Origin: Porphyromonas vaginalis
GTDB taxonomy: Bacteria > Bacteroidota > Bacteroidia > Bacteroidales > Porphyromonadaceae
Direction of reading: 5' to 3'
Assembly: GCF_958301595.1 (NCBI RefSeq)
Contig: NZ_CATQJU010000001.1
Span: 496,001-560,000, forward strand
Length of the DNA: 64,000 nt
A program made the position numbers and the translations under genes. Of this stretch, positions 24,963 through 34,352 are shown one piece after another. Below the pieces are notes generated by a model. It was not told the origin of the DNA, ran no database searches, and saw nothing but the letters and a program-made list of their open reading frames with translations. How positions within the stretch are numbered: the first letter of the stretch is position 1; every line of letters begins with the position of its first letter.

Positions 24963-26432
24963 CTATGGCTTGCTCTTGGCAAGTCTTTGTCGATCCAGGC
25001 GAGCGGTGTGATCGTAAGGCAGCGATACGTTATTGTCCGACTCTGAGGTGTCGTATAGAGCCGTCTCAAAGAGCTCTATCTGCTGAGTTAGCGATGGCAC
25101 CAATCCTTGGATCAACCCCTTCGTCTGATCAAAGAGATCACCCGGATATGGCTCCGTCATCCTTGCCGTACTATCTGGATTGTGATGCAGGCCCCGCTCG
25201 TCACCTTGCAGGTGATTTGCATAGATCTCCATAAATAGAGGCTTTAGCTCTGGTATAGCCTGCTCTATCACTTCTTTATAAGGAGCTATAACCGAAGCAC
25301 TATCCTGACTCTCTAGATGCTCCGTGAGGAAGCGTACTAAATCGTTCATCCCAAGCTCCAGGTGCTGATAAGCGTAGTCCTGCAAAGAGATCGTACCTTC
25401 TGAAGCTCTCTGAGAGGGCATCGCTAAGGCGATCTGACGAGAGGATATACGTAGCTCTGTCGGGGTGACCTCAACCAAACGATATGGACAGGGGTATGTG
25501 ACTGTGGATCCAGTCTCTATGTCATGTATGACGCTCTGGTTGTAGCTCTTGGCTGCGATGTCCTGAGCATGAAAGTGTCCCGTGAAGACATACTGCAGAC
25601 CAGCCTCGGCGAGTCGCTCTGCGATGCGATCATAATCCTGTATCAGATACTCCTTAGCCAGTAGCGACTGCCCCGGGAAGTGCTCTACGATGCCATGATG
25701 CATCATCGCTATGACCTGCTTGCCCTGAGCATTGGCTTGTCGCACTTGATCCTCGATCCACTGGATGCGTTCCTCATCAAGACGGCCAGCCGTCGTGGGG
25801 TAGTTATTGGCGATATTGTCATCGTACTGACAAGCATCGATGCCGATGACGCGTAGCCCTGGGAGTGGCTCTGACACATAGCAGAGCGCCGGTCCTCTCG
25901 AGATACTTGAGGAGGCGTCATACCCGTATGGTGCCATAATCTGGACAAACTGATCGGGAGTAACATGCTCCGTAGCAGTCGTATGATCCCCTAGGTAGAT
26001 CTGAGCAAGGGGATTGTTAATGTCATGATTACCAGGCACAACAAGCACCTTGATACCAGCCGCTGTGAGTCGATCTAGCCGCTGCGTGAGGTAACGATAG
26101 CTAGCCAGCTCACCATCCTTCGTGAGGTCTCCACAGATGAGGAAGAGATCAGGACGTATCTCTAGTGCCTCCTTTATTAACTGATCAAAGATCTGCACAC
26201 TCTCGAGGAGCAGCTTACGATCGCTACGTAATGTCTCCTCAAAGGCAGGGCCCTCCTGAACGACTAGCTCAGGAGCCATAATGTGTGGATCGCTACAGAC
26301 GAGGAGCGTGTACTGCGACTTCACACTGAGCGGGGGACGCTCAGCCCACCCCTCTAGTGGGAGGGCTAGCAAGATGATGGCGCTAATGAGTAGCGTGACA
26401 AGTCGTGTGAGGGATTGTGTTTTTTGCTTCAT
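24963..26432 (-). CDS. Secreted calcineurin-like metallophosphoesterase
   Basis: A 489-residue protein with a signal peptide (LVTLLISAIILLALPLEGWA). The metal-site motifs come in order: LLVCSDPHIM (D-x-H), FLICGDLTKDGE (GDxx), VLVVPGNHDINN (GNHD), VIAMMHHGIVEHF and YVFTGHFHAQD (GHxH). A C-terminal helical region of about 130 residues follows. The enzyme is exported and probably acts in the periplasm on a phosphoester that cannot be named from sequence. Upstream on its strand a TACCTTCG box (26479-26472) resembles the -7 element with one change. Confidence 0.87.
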   Translation of the reverse strand: MKQKTQSLTRLVTLLISAIILLALPLEGWAERPPLSVKSQYTLLVCSDPHIMAPELVVQEGPAFEETLRSDRKLLLESVQIFDQLIKEALEIRPDLFLICGDLTKDGELASYRYLTQRLDRLTAAGIKVLVVPGNHDINNPLAQIYLGDHTTATEHVTPDQFVQIMAPYGYDASSSISRGPALCYVSEPLPGLRVIGIDACQYDDNIANNYPTTAGRLDEERIQWIEDQVRQANAQGKQVIAMMHHGIVEHFPGQSLLAKEYLIQDYDRIAERLAEAGLQYVFTGHFHAQDIAAKSYNQSVIHDIETGSTVTYPCPYRLVEVTPTELRISSRQIALAMPSQRASEGTISLQDYAYQHLELGMNDLVRFLTEHLESQDSASVIAPYKEVIEQAIPELKPLFMEIYANHLQGDERGLHHNPDSTARMTEPYPGDLFDQTKGLIQGLVPSLTQQIELFETALYDTSESDNNVSLPYDHTARLDRQRLAKSKP

Positions 26433-26471
26433 AGTAGATTACGATATATTGCGTTTCCTAGATTGTCTACG

Positions 26472-26479
26472 CGAAGGTA
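26472..26479 (-). promoter_or_regulatory. Possible promoter -7 box of the phosphoesterase gene
   Basis: TACCTTCG on the minus strand, one base off TAnnTTTG, 40 bases before the start. The same variant precedes glgP. Confidence 0.4.
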
Positions 26480-26547
26480 TCGTCTGTCGATTGCCCCTTC
26501 GTTGTCTTTTTGCTACCAATAGGTTATCATAAGAATATCTGAATAAA

Positions 26548-26602
26548 AGCAGAGGACTCAACCGCCCCGATTCAGCGATTGAGTCCTCTCATTATTTATT
26601 TC
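26548..26602. terminator. Hairpin terminator downstream region of glgP
   Basis: An 11-bp stem AGAGGACTCAA / TTGAGTCCTCT. AT-rich flanks on both sides could make it work in either direction. Confidence 0.6.
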
Positions 26603-26616
26603 AAAACTTGCTACCT

Positions 26617-26651
26617 GATCATGGCCAAAAGCTAACAGCCAAAGGCCATCA
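26617..26651 (-). repeat. Short heptad-type repeat in the glgP 3' region
   Basis: On the minus strand ATGGCC, TTTGGCTGTTAGCTTTT and GGCCAT: TTGGCTG/TTAGCT units like those of the composite repeats, closed by a 6-bp inverted repeat. Confidence 0.45.
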
Positions 26652-26652
26652 C

Positions 26653-29226
26653 TCAGAACGAGATCCAGCGGACGTAAGCGAAGTCCATCAGATGAGGCAG
26701 CTCCGGCAGATAAGGACGCAGACGCACCGCTATCTGATATTTGCCTGGCTGAGCCGATGGCACCGTTAGCTCATAGGTGCGGATCGTCCCCAAGCGTGGC
26801 ATCACCTCGTGAAAGAGATCCTTGCCCACATACTGCACTTCGCCCGTCAGATCGTCCCGAGTCGTAACAATCAGCTCGGCAACGAGATCAGCCTCCACTT
26901 GCCCCGCATCAATCGTCACCCTAAAGGTCGGATCGCTATGCTGGCCGTTGTAGTTTGGCTCTCGCATGACCCCCTCGAAGGTCGCCTCCTGCACGGTGAT
27001 CGTATCCCACGTGGCAGCGACCCGTTGCTTCCAAGCCACTATATTACGAGCCTGCTGGTAGCCCTGATGCTCTAGCAGCTCGGAGCGTACTGCCAACTTA
27101 TTGTAGAGGCGCTCGTAGTAGTCGTCCAGCATGCGACGCATCGTAAAGTGTGGCGCGATGTAGAGCATCGAGCGCTTGATATAGTCTACCCAGCGATCCG
27201 AGCAACCAGTCGGCATGTCGGCATAGTAAGTAGGTACGATCTCCTGCTCTATGAGCTGATAGATCGTCATGGCATCAAGCTGATCCTGCAGATGCGGATC
27301 CGTGTAGGTACGCTCTGCCGAGAGTGCCCAGCCGGCACCCTCCTTGTACCCTTCGTACCACCAGCCATCCAGCACGGAGAGATTGAGGACTCCGTTCATC
27401 TCTGCCTTTTCGCCAGAAGTACCAGAGGCCTCCATGAGGCGTGTCGGGTTGTTGAGCCATACATCGACACCTGGGATAAGCGTCTTGGCAAGCGCTATGT
27501 CGTAGTCGGGCAGGAAGATGATTTTACCGACAAACTGCGGCATACGACTCACCTCTATGATACGCTTGATAAGTGCCTGCCCACCACCATCAGCCGGGTG
27601 CGCCTTGCCCGCAAAGATAAAGCGAACGGGATGCTCTTTGTTGTCCAGGATCTTAGCCAAAGCCTCTAGATCCTCAAAGAGCAGGTGAGCACGCTTATAA
27701 GTAGCGAAGCGTCGTGAGAAGCCTATGTAAAGGGCCCGCTCCTCTAGTTCGTCGAGCGTTGCCTTAGCAAGCTGTGGCGGAAGGCCTATCTCTCCGTGAG
27801 TCTCTATGATCGTGTTCTGTATGTGCTGTATCAGTCGTCTCTTGAGTCGCTGACGTATCTGACGTATCTCCTCACTCGGCACGCTCATGATCTTAGCCCA
27901 CATCTCCTCTTGAGACTGATGGTTCAGGTAGTCAGCACCGAAGTGACGGACGAAGAACTGCTGCCACTCAGGCGCTGCCCAGGTAGGCAGGTGCACCCCA
28001 TTCGTTACATAGGAGACGTGGCTCTCCTCGGGGAAAAAGCCCTCCCATACAGGAGCAAACATACGCTTCGACACATCGCCATGAAGCTTGCTCACGCCAT
28101 TGGCCTCCTGCGAAGTATGTAGTGCCAAGACGCTCATGGAGAACTTACCGCCGCTCCCGTGGCTATCCTTGCCTAGCTGGATAAACTCATCACGAGAGAT
28201 ACCCAGACGACTATAGAAGGGCGTGAAGTAACGATCTATCAAAGCATCCTCAAAGTAGTCATGCCCCGCTGGCACAGGCGTATGCACCGTATAGAGCGAA
28301 GAAGCGCGCACCACCTCCAGTGCCACGTCACAGGGCAAGCCCCTATCCTCCACTAGATTGACCAGTCGCTCCACATTCATAAAGGCCGCATGACCCTCAT
28401 TCATATGGTACACATCACACGTGATGCCGAGCTGCTTGAGGAGCATCGTACCACCGATACCTAGGAGGTACTCCTGACGGAGTCGATTCTCCCAGTCACC
28501 ACCATAGAGGCTGTGGGTAATGCTCTTCGCCAGACCCCCATTCTCAGGCACATCCGTGTCTAGCAGATAGAGCGACACGCGACCTACCGGCACACGCCAC
28601 ACCTGACAAGCCACGGGCAGCGAAGCCATCTCCAGATGTAGTGTCAGACGCTCACCACGCTCGTTGAGTACGGGCTCAAGGGGCAGATTGTGAAAGTTTT
28701 GCGGCACATAGTGCGCCACCTGATTACCACTTGGGTCAAGGCTCTGTGTGAAGTAACCGTAGCGATAAAGGAGCCCCACGGCGGTGAGCCGAACGTTGCT
28801 ATCGCTCGCCTCCTTGACATAGTCACCCGCGAGGATGCCTAGGCCACCCGAGTAAATGTGTAGCGTATTGCTAATGCCGTACTCCATGCAGAAGTAAGCG
28901 ACCGAGGGACGCGTCTCATCGGGACGCTCCTGCAGATAAGCCTGCAGCTCATCATACAGCGCCTGAACCTCTGCGAGGAAGTGCTGGTCCTGGCAAAGCT
29001 CCGCTATACGCTCCGCCCCCAGAAGGTGAAGCATCCAGCGAGGATTGCCATCAGTCTGCGCCCATAGCTCAGGGTCGATAGACTGAAAGAGTCGTATCGC
29101 CCGTGGTTGCCAAGACCACCATAAGTTCATCGTCAGGTCCTTGAGCGATTGTAGCTCTGCGGGGAGGTTAGATTGGCTGTATATCTCTGTCCACTGCGGT
29201 GGATTACTCTTGTATTGTGGTATCAT
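26653..29226 (-). CDS. glgP: Alpha-glucan (glycogen/maltodextrin) phosphorylase
   Basis: Releases glucose 1-phosphate from alpha-1,4-glucans. An 857-residue GT35 enzyme of the shorter bacterial type (the opening DUF3417-like region SLKDLTMNLWWSWQPRAIRLF). Visible blocks include VAYFCMEYGISNTLHIYSGGLGILAGDYVKEASD, HMNEGHAAFMNVERL, YVTNGVHLPTWAAPEW, FAGKAHPADG and the pyridoxal-phosphate lysine motif EASGTSGEKAEMNG near residue 615. The C-terminal ~100 residues are a beta-rich extension. The gene is monocistronic, with repeats on both sides. This is the only glycogen gene in the window. Confidence 0.93.
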   Translation of the reverse strand: MIPQYKSNPPQWTEIYSQSNLPAELQSLKDLTMNLWWSWQPRAIRLFQSIDPELWAQTDGNPRWMLHLLGAERIAELCQDQHFLAEVQALYDELQAYLQERPDETRPSVAYFCMEYGISNTLHIYSGGLGILAGDYVKEASDSNVRLTAVGLLYRYGYFTQSLDPSGNQVAHYVPQNFHNLPLEPVLNERGERLTLHLEMASLPVACQVWRVPVGRVSLYLLDTDVPENGGLAKSITHSLYGGDWENRLRQEYLLGIGGTMLLKQLGITCDVYHMNEGHAAFMNVERLVNLVEDRGLPCDVALEVVRASSLYTVHTPVPAGHDYFEDALIDRYFTPFYSRLGISRDEFIQLGKDSHGSGGKFSMSVLALHTSQEANGVSKLHGDVSKRMFAPVWEGFFPEESHVSYVTNGVHLPTWAAPEWQQFFVRHFGADYLNHQSQEEMWAKIMSVPSEEIRQIRQRLKRRLIQHIQNTIIETHGEIGLPPQLAKATLDELEERALYIGFSRRFATYKRAHLLFEDLEALAKILDNKEHPVRFIFAGKAHPADGGGQALIKRIIEVSRMPQFVGKIIFLPDYDIALAKTLIPGVDVWLNNPTRLMEASGTSGEKAEMNGVLNLSVLDGWWYEGYKEGAGWALSAERTYTDPHLQDQLDAMTIYQLIEQEIVPTYYADMPTGCSDRWVDYIKRSMLYIAPHFTMRRMLDDYYERLYNKLAVRSELLEHQGYQQARNIVAWKQRVAATWDTITVQEATFEGVMREPNYNGQHSDPTFRVTIDAGQVEADLVAELIVTTRDDLTGEVQYVGKDLFHEVMPRLGTIRTYELTVPSAQPGKYQIAVRLRPYLPELPHLMDFAYVRWISF

Positions 29227-29265
29227 TTGCGTCTATTCTATAGATCCGTCTACCTAAAGACACTG

Positions 29266-29273
29266 CGAAGGTA
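29266..29273 (-). promoter_or_regulatory. Possible promoter -7 box of glgP
   Basis: TACCTTCG on the minus strand, about 40 bases before the start codon; one base off consensus. Confidence 0.4.
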
Positions 29274-29317
29274 CGACTATTTCGTGCAATGGCTGTTACG
29301 CCATGCCCTCCAGAAGG

Positions 29318-29403
29318 TTTCCAGCATTGGAAAACTATTTTTCCAGCGTTGGAAAGTAAAGTTTCCAGCGTTGGAAATTTTATTTTCCAAGGCTGGAAAG
29401 TTT
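29318..29403. repeat. Cluster of four 16-bp palindromes TTTCC-N6-GGAAA
   Basis: Units TTTCCAGCATTGGAAA, TTTCCAGCGTTGGAAA (twice) and TTTCCAAGGCTGGAAA, in tandem with short AT spacers, between the divergent genes glgP and the secreted protein. Same core as the cluster at 20539-20612 but with T/A instead of G/C at the outer pair. Confidence 0.75.
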
Positions 29404-29492
29404 TTTGGAAAACGTCTCACAACGAGACGTTTGCCCATCCCTGAAGAATGGTTGACTTGTCTTTTGCTAAAACTGAGGGCGGGAGCAAACAC

Positions 29493-29524
29493 TTTGCACA
29501 TTTAGTGGAAATCGTGTAACTTGC
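29493..29524 (+). promoter_or_regulatory. Possible promoter of the secreted-protein gene
   Basis: TTTG at 29493-29496, a 20-base spacer and TAACTTGC at 29517, close to TAnnTTTG. It leaves a leader of about 130 nt. The rest of the 29227-29660 gap holds only the palindromes and the glgP promoter. Confidence 0.4.
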
Positions 29525-29660
29525 GGACGTAAGCACATAAGTCCGCACTAGTCCATTGCTTTACAATGATTTGCCTTGTGATATTGCTCCCCCTGCACTA
29601 GGTACGACCAACCAATAAATACGCTGAGAATCCACAAACTATAACCTAACCACGACAATT

Positions 29661-30680
29661 ATGAGACGTATCACTAGAATCACAGCTACATTAGTTGTTC
29701 TCATCTCTAGCCTTTGGGGCCTATCAGCTCAAGAGACTCCGCCCACCCCAAAGACGCATCCAACCATCCCCACCATACAGGCGGGAGCCAAATGGCTGGT
29801 CTACAAGGTCACCTTCGGCATATACTGTCAGACCAGTGAAAAGCCTGAACATTGGAACTACTGGAACTCTAGTACAGATCAATACGCTCTGACGAAGCTG
29901 GAGACAATAGATGGTAAGACCTACTTTGTCTTAGGTGATGAGACAGACTACGGCTACGCCTACACCTACCTGAGAGAGGATCTACCTGGCGGGAAGATCT
30001 ATGCACGACACAAGAGTGGCGTCAAAGGAGGGGAGAAAGGTGAAGTCCCTGAGTATGTGCTCTGGGACTATAACCTCAAGGTGGGAGATCAAGTGACCCT
30101 TCACGACATTGATGGGTCTACAGCGCTGTATGACCATACGAAAAGTCGCTATACGCTAGTCGTCTCAGCTATTGAGACTAGACACATGTATGATGCTGAT
30201 CGCTTAGTCTATATTATGAAGGATATGACGGGTATCCCGCTGCCATCTACTGAAATTTACTGGATAGAGGGCATCGGCTACTCCTTTGGCTTTTTATTTA
30301 CGGGTATTAGGACTGAAGAGAGTACTGGAGGCTATGGCTACGAGACTCGCATACCCCTATGCTATACAGCGCCCAATGGTGATGTGTACCACTTCCACCA
30401 CTCAGGTATCTGTGAGGCTGTCAATGGCTTTACAGGCAATAAGACGATTGAAGCGTCTAGGACTACACCTCTGGATCTGCAAATCTCTCGAAATCAGCTA
30501 GGACTGACCATACGTGTAGCTGACGGTAAGCATCACGATCTGACCATTTATCGTGCTGATGGTACGAAGCTCGTGGAGGCGACCTCCTTTGTCGAGAGCT
30601 ATGATCTAGCCTTGCCAATGGCTTCTGGGGAGAAGATTCTCGTCGCAGTTGATGACGAGACTATTCCCTACGTCTTATAA
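29661..30680 (+). CDS. Secreted protein, unknown function
   Basis: A 339-residue protein with a clear signal peptide (ITATLVVLISSLWGLSAQ, cleavage after about residue 23). The mature region is rich in aromatic residues and beta strands (AGAKWLVYKVTFGIYCQTSEKPEHWNYW; YWIEGIGYSFGFLFTGIRTEE), a pattern seen in Bacteroidota secreted proteins. The last 80 residues (LQISRNQLGLTIRVADGKHHDLTIYRADGTKLVEA to the end) weakly recall a type IX secretion C-terminal domain, but the usual final motif is not clear. Flanked by terminators, so monocistronic. The function is unknown. Confidence 0.7.
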   Translation: MRRITRITATLVVLISSLWGLSAQETPPTPKTHPTIPTIQAGAKWLVYKVTFGIYCQTSEKPEHWNYWNSSTDQYALTKLETIDGKTYFVLGDETDYGYAYTYLREDLPGGKIYARHKSGVKGGEKGEVPEYVLWDYNLKVGDQVTLHDIDGSTALYDHTKSRYTLVVSAIETRHMYDADRLVYIMKDMTGIPLPSTEIYWIEGIGYSFGFLFTGIRTEESTGGYGYETRIPLCYTAPNGDVYHFHHSGICEAVNGFTGNKTIEASRTTPLDLQISRNQLGLTIRVADGKHHDLTIYRADGTKLVEATSFVESYDLALPMASGEKILVAVDDETIPYVL

Positions 30681-30720
30681 GACTATTGACTTTTGCAACA
30701 GTTTCTTTTTACAAACCAAA

Positions 30721-30760
30721 CGAGGGAGTACCACCACTGCTGGTGATACTCCCTCGCTGG
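30721..30760. terminator. Convergent hairpin between the secreted-protein gene and the lysine operon
   Basis: Stem CGAGGGAGTA / TACTCCCTCG extended by CCACCA / TGGTG pairing. It can serve both strands and closes the lysine operon. Just before it (30681-30702) lies GACTATTGACTTTTGCAACAGT, close to a hairpin at 14888-14910. Confidence 0.7.
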
Positions 30761-30827
30761 TAAAGGTGTGTGGCTCTAGTGCTTAGCTTTGGGCTTGATG
30801 CGGTAGAGCTACCACTAAGAGGACTGA

Positions 30828-31673
30828 CTACTTAGAGTAGTCGTAGAAGCCCTTGCCACTCTTGCGTCCGAGCTGCCCAGCACGAACCATCTTGCGGAGC
30901 AAGGGATGTGGACGATACTTGGGGTCTGCATACTCGTTGTTGAGCACCTCCATGATGGCTAGGCAGACGTCTAGACCGATGAAGTCACCCAGTGCGAGCG
31001 GTCCCATGGGGTGATTAGCACCGAGCTGCATAGCGGTATCGATCTCCTCAACGGTGGCTACGCCATCGGCATACTCTCCGATAGCCTCGTTGATCATCGG
31101 GATGAGGATACGATTGACTACAAAGCCTGGAGCCTCGCTCACCCTGACGGCAGTCTTGCCAAGCTTCTCACAGAGTGTGAGTGTAGCCTCGAGGGTCTCC
31201 TCAGAGGTGCACTGACCGCTGATGACCTCGACGAGCTTCATGACAGGTACGGGGTTGAAGAAGTGCATACCGATGACCTGCTCAGGACGCTTGGTGACGC
31301 TGGCTAGCTCGGTGATGCTGAGCGAAGAGGTGTTTGTAGCAAAGATTGCTGAGGGCTTTACGAGACCATCGATCTCGCGAAGTATCTCTTTCTTGACCTC
31401 CATCTCCTCAGAGATAGCCTCGATGACTAGATCAGCCTGAGCGATGTCGGCGTAGTCGGTCGTGACGGTGATACGTCCGATGATCTGGTCAGCGTCCTCG
31501 GCGGTCATCTTGCCCTTCTCGACGAGACGGGTAAGCCCTTTGTTCATACGTTGCATAGCACGGTCTAGTGACTCGTTGCTACGTCCTTTCATCGTGACGG
31601 CGAGACCCTTCTGCGCCATCGTCTGCACGATGCCTGCACCCATGGTGCCATTGCCTAATACGACTATTTTCAT
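30828..31673 (-). CDS. hbd: 3-hydroxybutyryl-CoA dehydrogenase
   Basis: Interconverts acetoacetyl-CoA and 3-hydroxybutyryl-CoA with NAD(P)H. It is 281 residues, the standard length. The Rossmann motif [17 protein letters not shown] is at residues 7-23, [10 protein letters not shown] follows, the catalytic histidine is in [14 protein letters not shown], and the C-terminal dimer domain has [21 protein letters not shown] and [14 protein letters not shown]. It is the last gene of the lysine operon and is preceded by crt, separated by a hairpin. Together these form the reductive branch from acetoacetyl-CoA to crotonyl-CoA. Confidence 0.95.
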   Translation of the reverse strand: MKIVVLGNGTMGAGIVQTMAQKGLAVTMKGRSNESLDRAMQRMNKGLTRLVEKGKMTAEDADQIIGRITVTTDYADIAQADLVIEAISEEMEVKKEILREIDGLVKPSAIFATNTSSLSITELASVTKRPEQVIGMHFFNPVPVMKLVEVISGQCTSEETLEATLTLCEKLGKTAVRVSEAPGFVVNRILIPMINEAIGEYADGVATVEEIDTAMQLGANHPMGPLALGDFIGLDVCLAIMEVLNNEYADPKYRPHPLLRKMVRAGQLGRKSGKGFYDYSK

Positions 31674-31689
31674 AGAGTTATTGGTTTGA

Positions 31690-31722
31690 AATAGAGCGTG
31701 CCACAGGAGTGCGACACGCTCT
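31690..31722 (-). other. Intercistronic hairpin between crt and hbd
   Basis: TAGAGCGTG pairs with CACGCTCTA around a 14-base loop, without a T-run. Probably an RNA processing or stability element. Confidence 0.45.
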
Positions 31723-31730
31723 AGTGAGTT

Positions 31731-32510
31731 TTAGAATTGTGGTTTGCGCTTCTCTAGGAAAGCGGACATACCCTCGCGCTGCTCGGGATGTGCGAAGGCG
31801 TTGCTAAAGAGATCGTTCTCAATGGCAATGCCTGTATCGATATCACTCTGCAGCCCCCTATTGATAGCTCGCTTAGAGATCGCTACGGCGTGTGGCGACT
31901 TGCTTGCTATCTCCTCTGCCAGCTCGGTCACGGTGGGCATGAGTGCGTCAGGCTCTACGACACGGTTGACCAGTCCTAGAGTGAGTGCCTCGTCGGCCTT
32001 GATGACACGTGCGGTGTAGATGAGCTCCTTGGCGGCGCCTGCCCCGATGAGACGGGGTAGACGCTGTGTGCCACTGAAGCCTGGGGGGATGCCTAGACCG
32101 ACTTCGGGCTGACCAAACTTAGCCTTGTCACTGGCGATGCGTAGGTCGCACGCTAGGGATAGCTCGCAGCCACCACCGAGTGCAAAGCCGTTGACGGCTG
32201 CTATGACGGGGCAGTAGAGTAGCTCTACCTTGCGAAAGACACGAGCACCACGCTCACCGAAGGCGAGTGCCTCCGGGGGCGTTAGCTCTGCCATCTCGGC
32301 TATGTCAGCCCCCGCAACGAAGGAGCGTCCGGCTCCAGTGATGACGAGGACGCGCACGGTGCGCTCCTGAGCTATCTGATCGATGACGATCTCTAGCTCA
32401 CTGAGTACCTGCGTAGAGAGTGCGTTGAGTGCTTCGGGGCGATCGATCGTTAGGGTACCGATCTGCCCATTGGCACTGACACTATAATGTATGGTCTGGA
32501 AGTCTGTCAT
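31731..32510 (-). CDS. crt: Enoyl-CoA hydratase (crotonase)
   Basis: Reversibly hydrates crotonyl-CoA to 3-hydroxybutyryl-CoA. A 259-residue crotonase-fold protein with the oxyanion-hole stretches GRSFVAGADIAEM and NGFALGGGCELSLACDLRIAS, the glutamate region FGQPEVGLGIPPGFSGTQRLPRLIG, and the C-terminal KSPHAVAISKRAINRG. Placed between etfA and hbd, as in butyrate clusters, which supports the short-chain substrate. Confidence 0.92.
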   Translation of the reverse strand: MTDFQTIHYSVSANGQIGTLTIDRPEALNALSTQVLSELEIVIDQIAQERTVRVLVITGAGRSFVAGADIAEMAELTPPEALAFGERGARVFRKVELLYCPVIAAVNGFALGGGCELSLACDLRIASDKAKFGQPEVGLGIPPGFSGTQRLPRLIGAGAAKELIYTARVIKADEALTLGLVNRVVEPDALMPTVTELAEEIASKSPHAVAISKRAINRGLQSDIDTGIAIENDLFSNAFAHPEQREGMSAFLEKRKPQF

Positions 32511-32527
32511 GGCAGTGTAGGGTGTTT

Positions 32528-33538
32528 TTACTTCTTGTTAGCTTGAAGCGTCTTGAGACGCTCAGTGAGGACGGGCAGTACCTTGTGCAGGTCGCCTACG
32601 ATACCGAGGTCGGCAACCTGGAAGATGGGAGCAAACTTGTCCTTGTTGATGGCAATGATATACTCCGACTCCTCCATACCAGCGAGGTGCTGGATGGCTC
32701 CTGAGATACCGCATGCGAAGTAGATGTCAGGACGTACGGTCTTACCAGTCTGTCCGACCTGTCTCTCATGCCCGATGATACCAGCATCGACCATAGCACG
32801 TGAGGAGGAGACCTCAGCCTTGATGACCTGTGCTAGAGCCTTGAGCTTGTCAAAGCCACCGTCGGTACCTACACCACGTCCGCCAGATACGAGTACGCTA
32901 GCCTCGGTGATGTCGACCATGTTCTTGGTCTCGTGCTTCTTGCTGACGAGGCGTACCTTAAAGCGACGCTCGTCAAAGGGTACCTTGACCTCCTCGACCT
33001 CGCCGGTGCGTGTCTTGTCGTCAGCCTTGCGACGCATGACGCCTGGGCGTACGGTAGACATCTGAGGCCTATTCTGATCGCAGACGATGGTTGCCATGAG
33101 GTTACCACCGAAGGCGGGACGGGTCATCATGAGGTTGCGGTCCTCACCGATCTCAAGTGACGTACAGTCTGCTGTGAGACCTGTGCGTAGACGCGCAGAG
33201 AGACGAGGAGCAAGGTCACGCCCGATGGTGGTAGCACCAAAGAGGACGATCTCAGGCTTGTAAACGGTGACGAGGTGATAGACAGCCTGTGCGTACTGCT
33301 CGGTGAGATAATCCTTGAGATTGGGATCATCGACGACTAGTACACGATCAGCACCTGCATGGATGAGCTGGTCTGATAGCCCCTTGACCTGATAGCCACA
33401 TAGGATGGCGGTGACCTGCTCGTTGATCTGATCGGCTAGATCACGAGCCTTGCCGATGAGCTCAAAGGCTACATTCTGGATGACGCCTTCGCGTTGCTCA
33501 GCGAAGACTAGAATTCCTTTATACTGTGTCTTATCCAT
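32528..33538 (-). CDS. etfA: Electron transfer flavoprotein alpha subunit
   Basis: A 336-residue EtfA. The N-terminal half has the family pattern [28 protein letters not shown]; the C-terminal FAD-binding half shows [71 protein letters not shown] and [24 protein letters not shown]. With EtfB (1-base gap) and Bcd it should couple NADH oxidation to crotonyl-CoA reduction, probably by electron bifurcation to ferredoxin as in other butyrate formers; bifurcation is inferred from context. Confidence 0.95.
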   Translation of the reverse strand: MDKTQYKGILVFAEQREGVIQNVAFELIGKARDLADQINEQVTAILCGYQVKGLSDQLIHAGADRVLVVDDPNLKDYLTEQYAQAVYHLVTVYKPEIVLFGATTIGRDLAPRLSARLRTGLTADCTSLEIGEDRNLMMTRPAFGGNLMATIVCDQNRPQMSTVRPGVMRRKADDKTRTGEVEEVKVPFDERRFKVRLVSKKHETKNMVDITEASVLVSGGRGVGTDGGFDKLKALAQVIKAEVSSSRAMVDAGIIGHERQVGQTGKTVRPDIYFACGISGAIQHLAGMEESEYIIAINKDKFAPIFQVADLGIVGDLHKVLPVLTERLKTLQANKK

Positions 33539-33539
33539 A

Positions 33540-34325
33540 TCAGATGATGAATTTCTCTTTAAGTTTCTCGATAATCAAATCAGCAGCCTCCTCAGGTGTC
33601 AGCTCCTCGTAGAGAGTACCCATAGCCTTGGCACCCTTGGTAAAGGACTTCTTGACACGCGTAGGAGAGCCCTTGAGTCCTAGACGCTCCTCCTCAACGG
33701 GGAAGCTGTCAGCCGTCAGCGTGGTGATCTCCTTGTCAAAGGCGGTCATGATGTCGGGGACATTCATATAGCGAGGCTCATAAGCAGATGCTAGGAAGGT
33801 GAGCATACAGGGAGTCTCGACCTCTAGGGTCTCGTGTCCCTCCTCGACGTTGCGCATGACGGTCAGAGTCTTCTTGCCATCATAGTCTACATGCTCTACG
33901 TAGGTGATCTGAGGCAGGTCTAGCTGCTCAGCGATCTGAGGACCTACCTGTGCTGTATCTCCATCGATAGCCTGACGTCCTGCGAGGATGATATCGTAGT
34001 CAAGCGTCTTGAGTGCATGAGAGATGGTATAGCTGGTGGCGAGGGTATCGGCACCTCCGAAGCGACGATCTGAAATGAGGTAGCCCTTGTCACAACCCAT
34101 AGCAAATGCCTCACGGATGATAGCGGTAGCCTGGGGAGGTCCCATAGTGATCACGCTGACCTCAGCGCCATACTGATCCTTGAGGAGCAGAGCCTGCTCG
34201 AGTGCCCCCTTATCGTCGGGGTTCATAATGCTGGGTACGCCATCACGGATCAGAGTGCCCTTGACGGGGTCGAGCTTGATCTCAGTGGTATCGGGTACCT
34301 GCTTGATACATACTATAATCTTCAT
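33540..34325 (-). CDS. etfB: Electron transfer flavoprotein beta subunit
   Basis: A 261-residue EtfB. Typical segments are MKIIVCIKQVPDTTEIKLDP at the N-terminus, PDDKGALEQALLLKD, VITMGPPQATAIIREAFAMGCDKGYLI, ILAGRQAIDGDTAQVGPQIAEQL and RYMNVPDIMTA. It precedes etfA in the transcript, directly behind the acyl-CoA dehydrogenase (27-base gap). Forms the ETF heterodimer in the cytoplasm. Confidence 0.95.
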   Translation of the reverse strand: MKIIVCIKQVPDTTEIKLDPVKGTLIRDGVPSIMNPDDKGALEQALLLKDQYGAEVSVITMGPPQATAIIREAFAMGCDKGYLISDRRFGGADTLATSYTISHALKTLDYDIILAGRQAIDGDTAQVGPQIAEQLDLPQITYVEHVDYDGKKTLTVMRNVEEGHETLEVETPCMLTFLASAYEPRYMNVPDIMTAFDKEITTLTADSFPVEEERLGLKGSPTRVKKSFTKGAKAMGTLYEELTPEEAADLIIEKLKEKFII

Positions 34326-34352
34326 ATGTCTAATAAGTGTCCTAAGGGGTCA

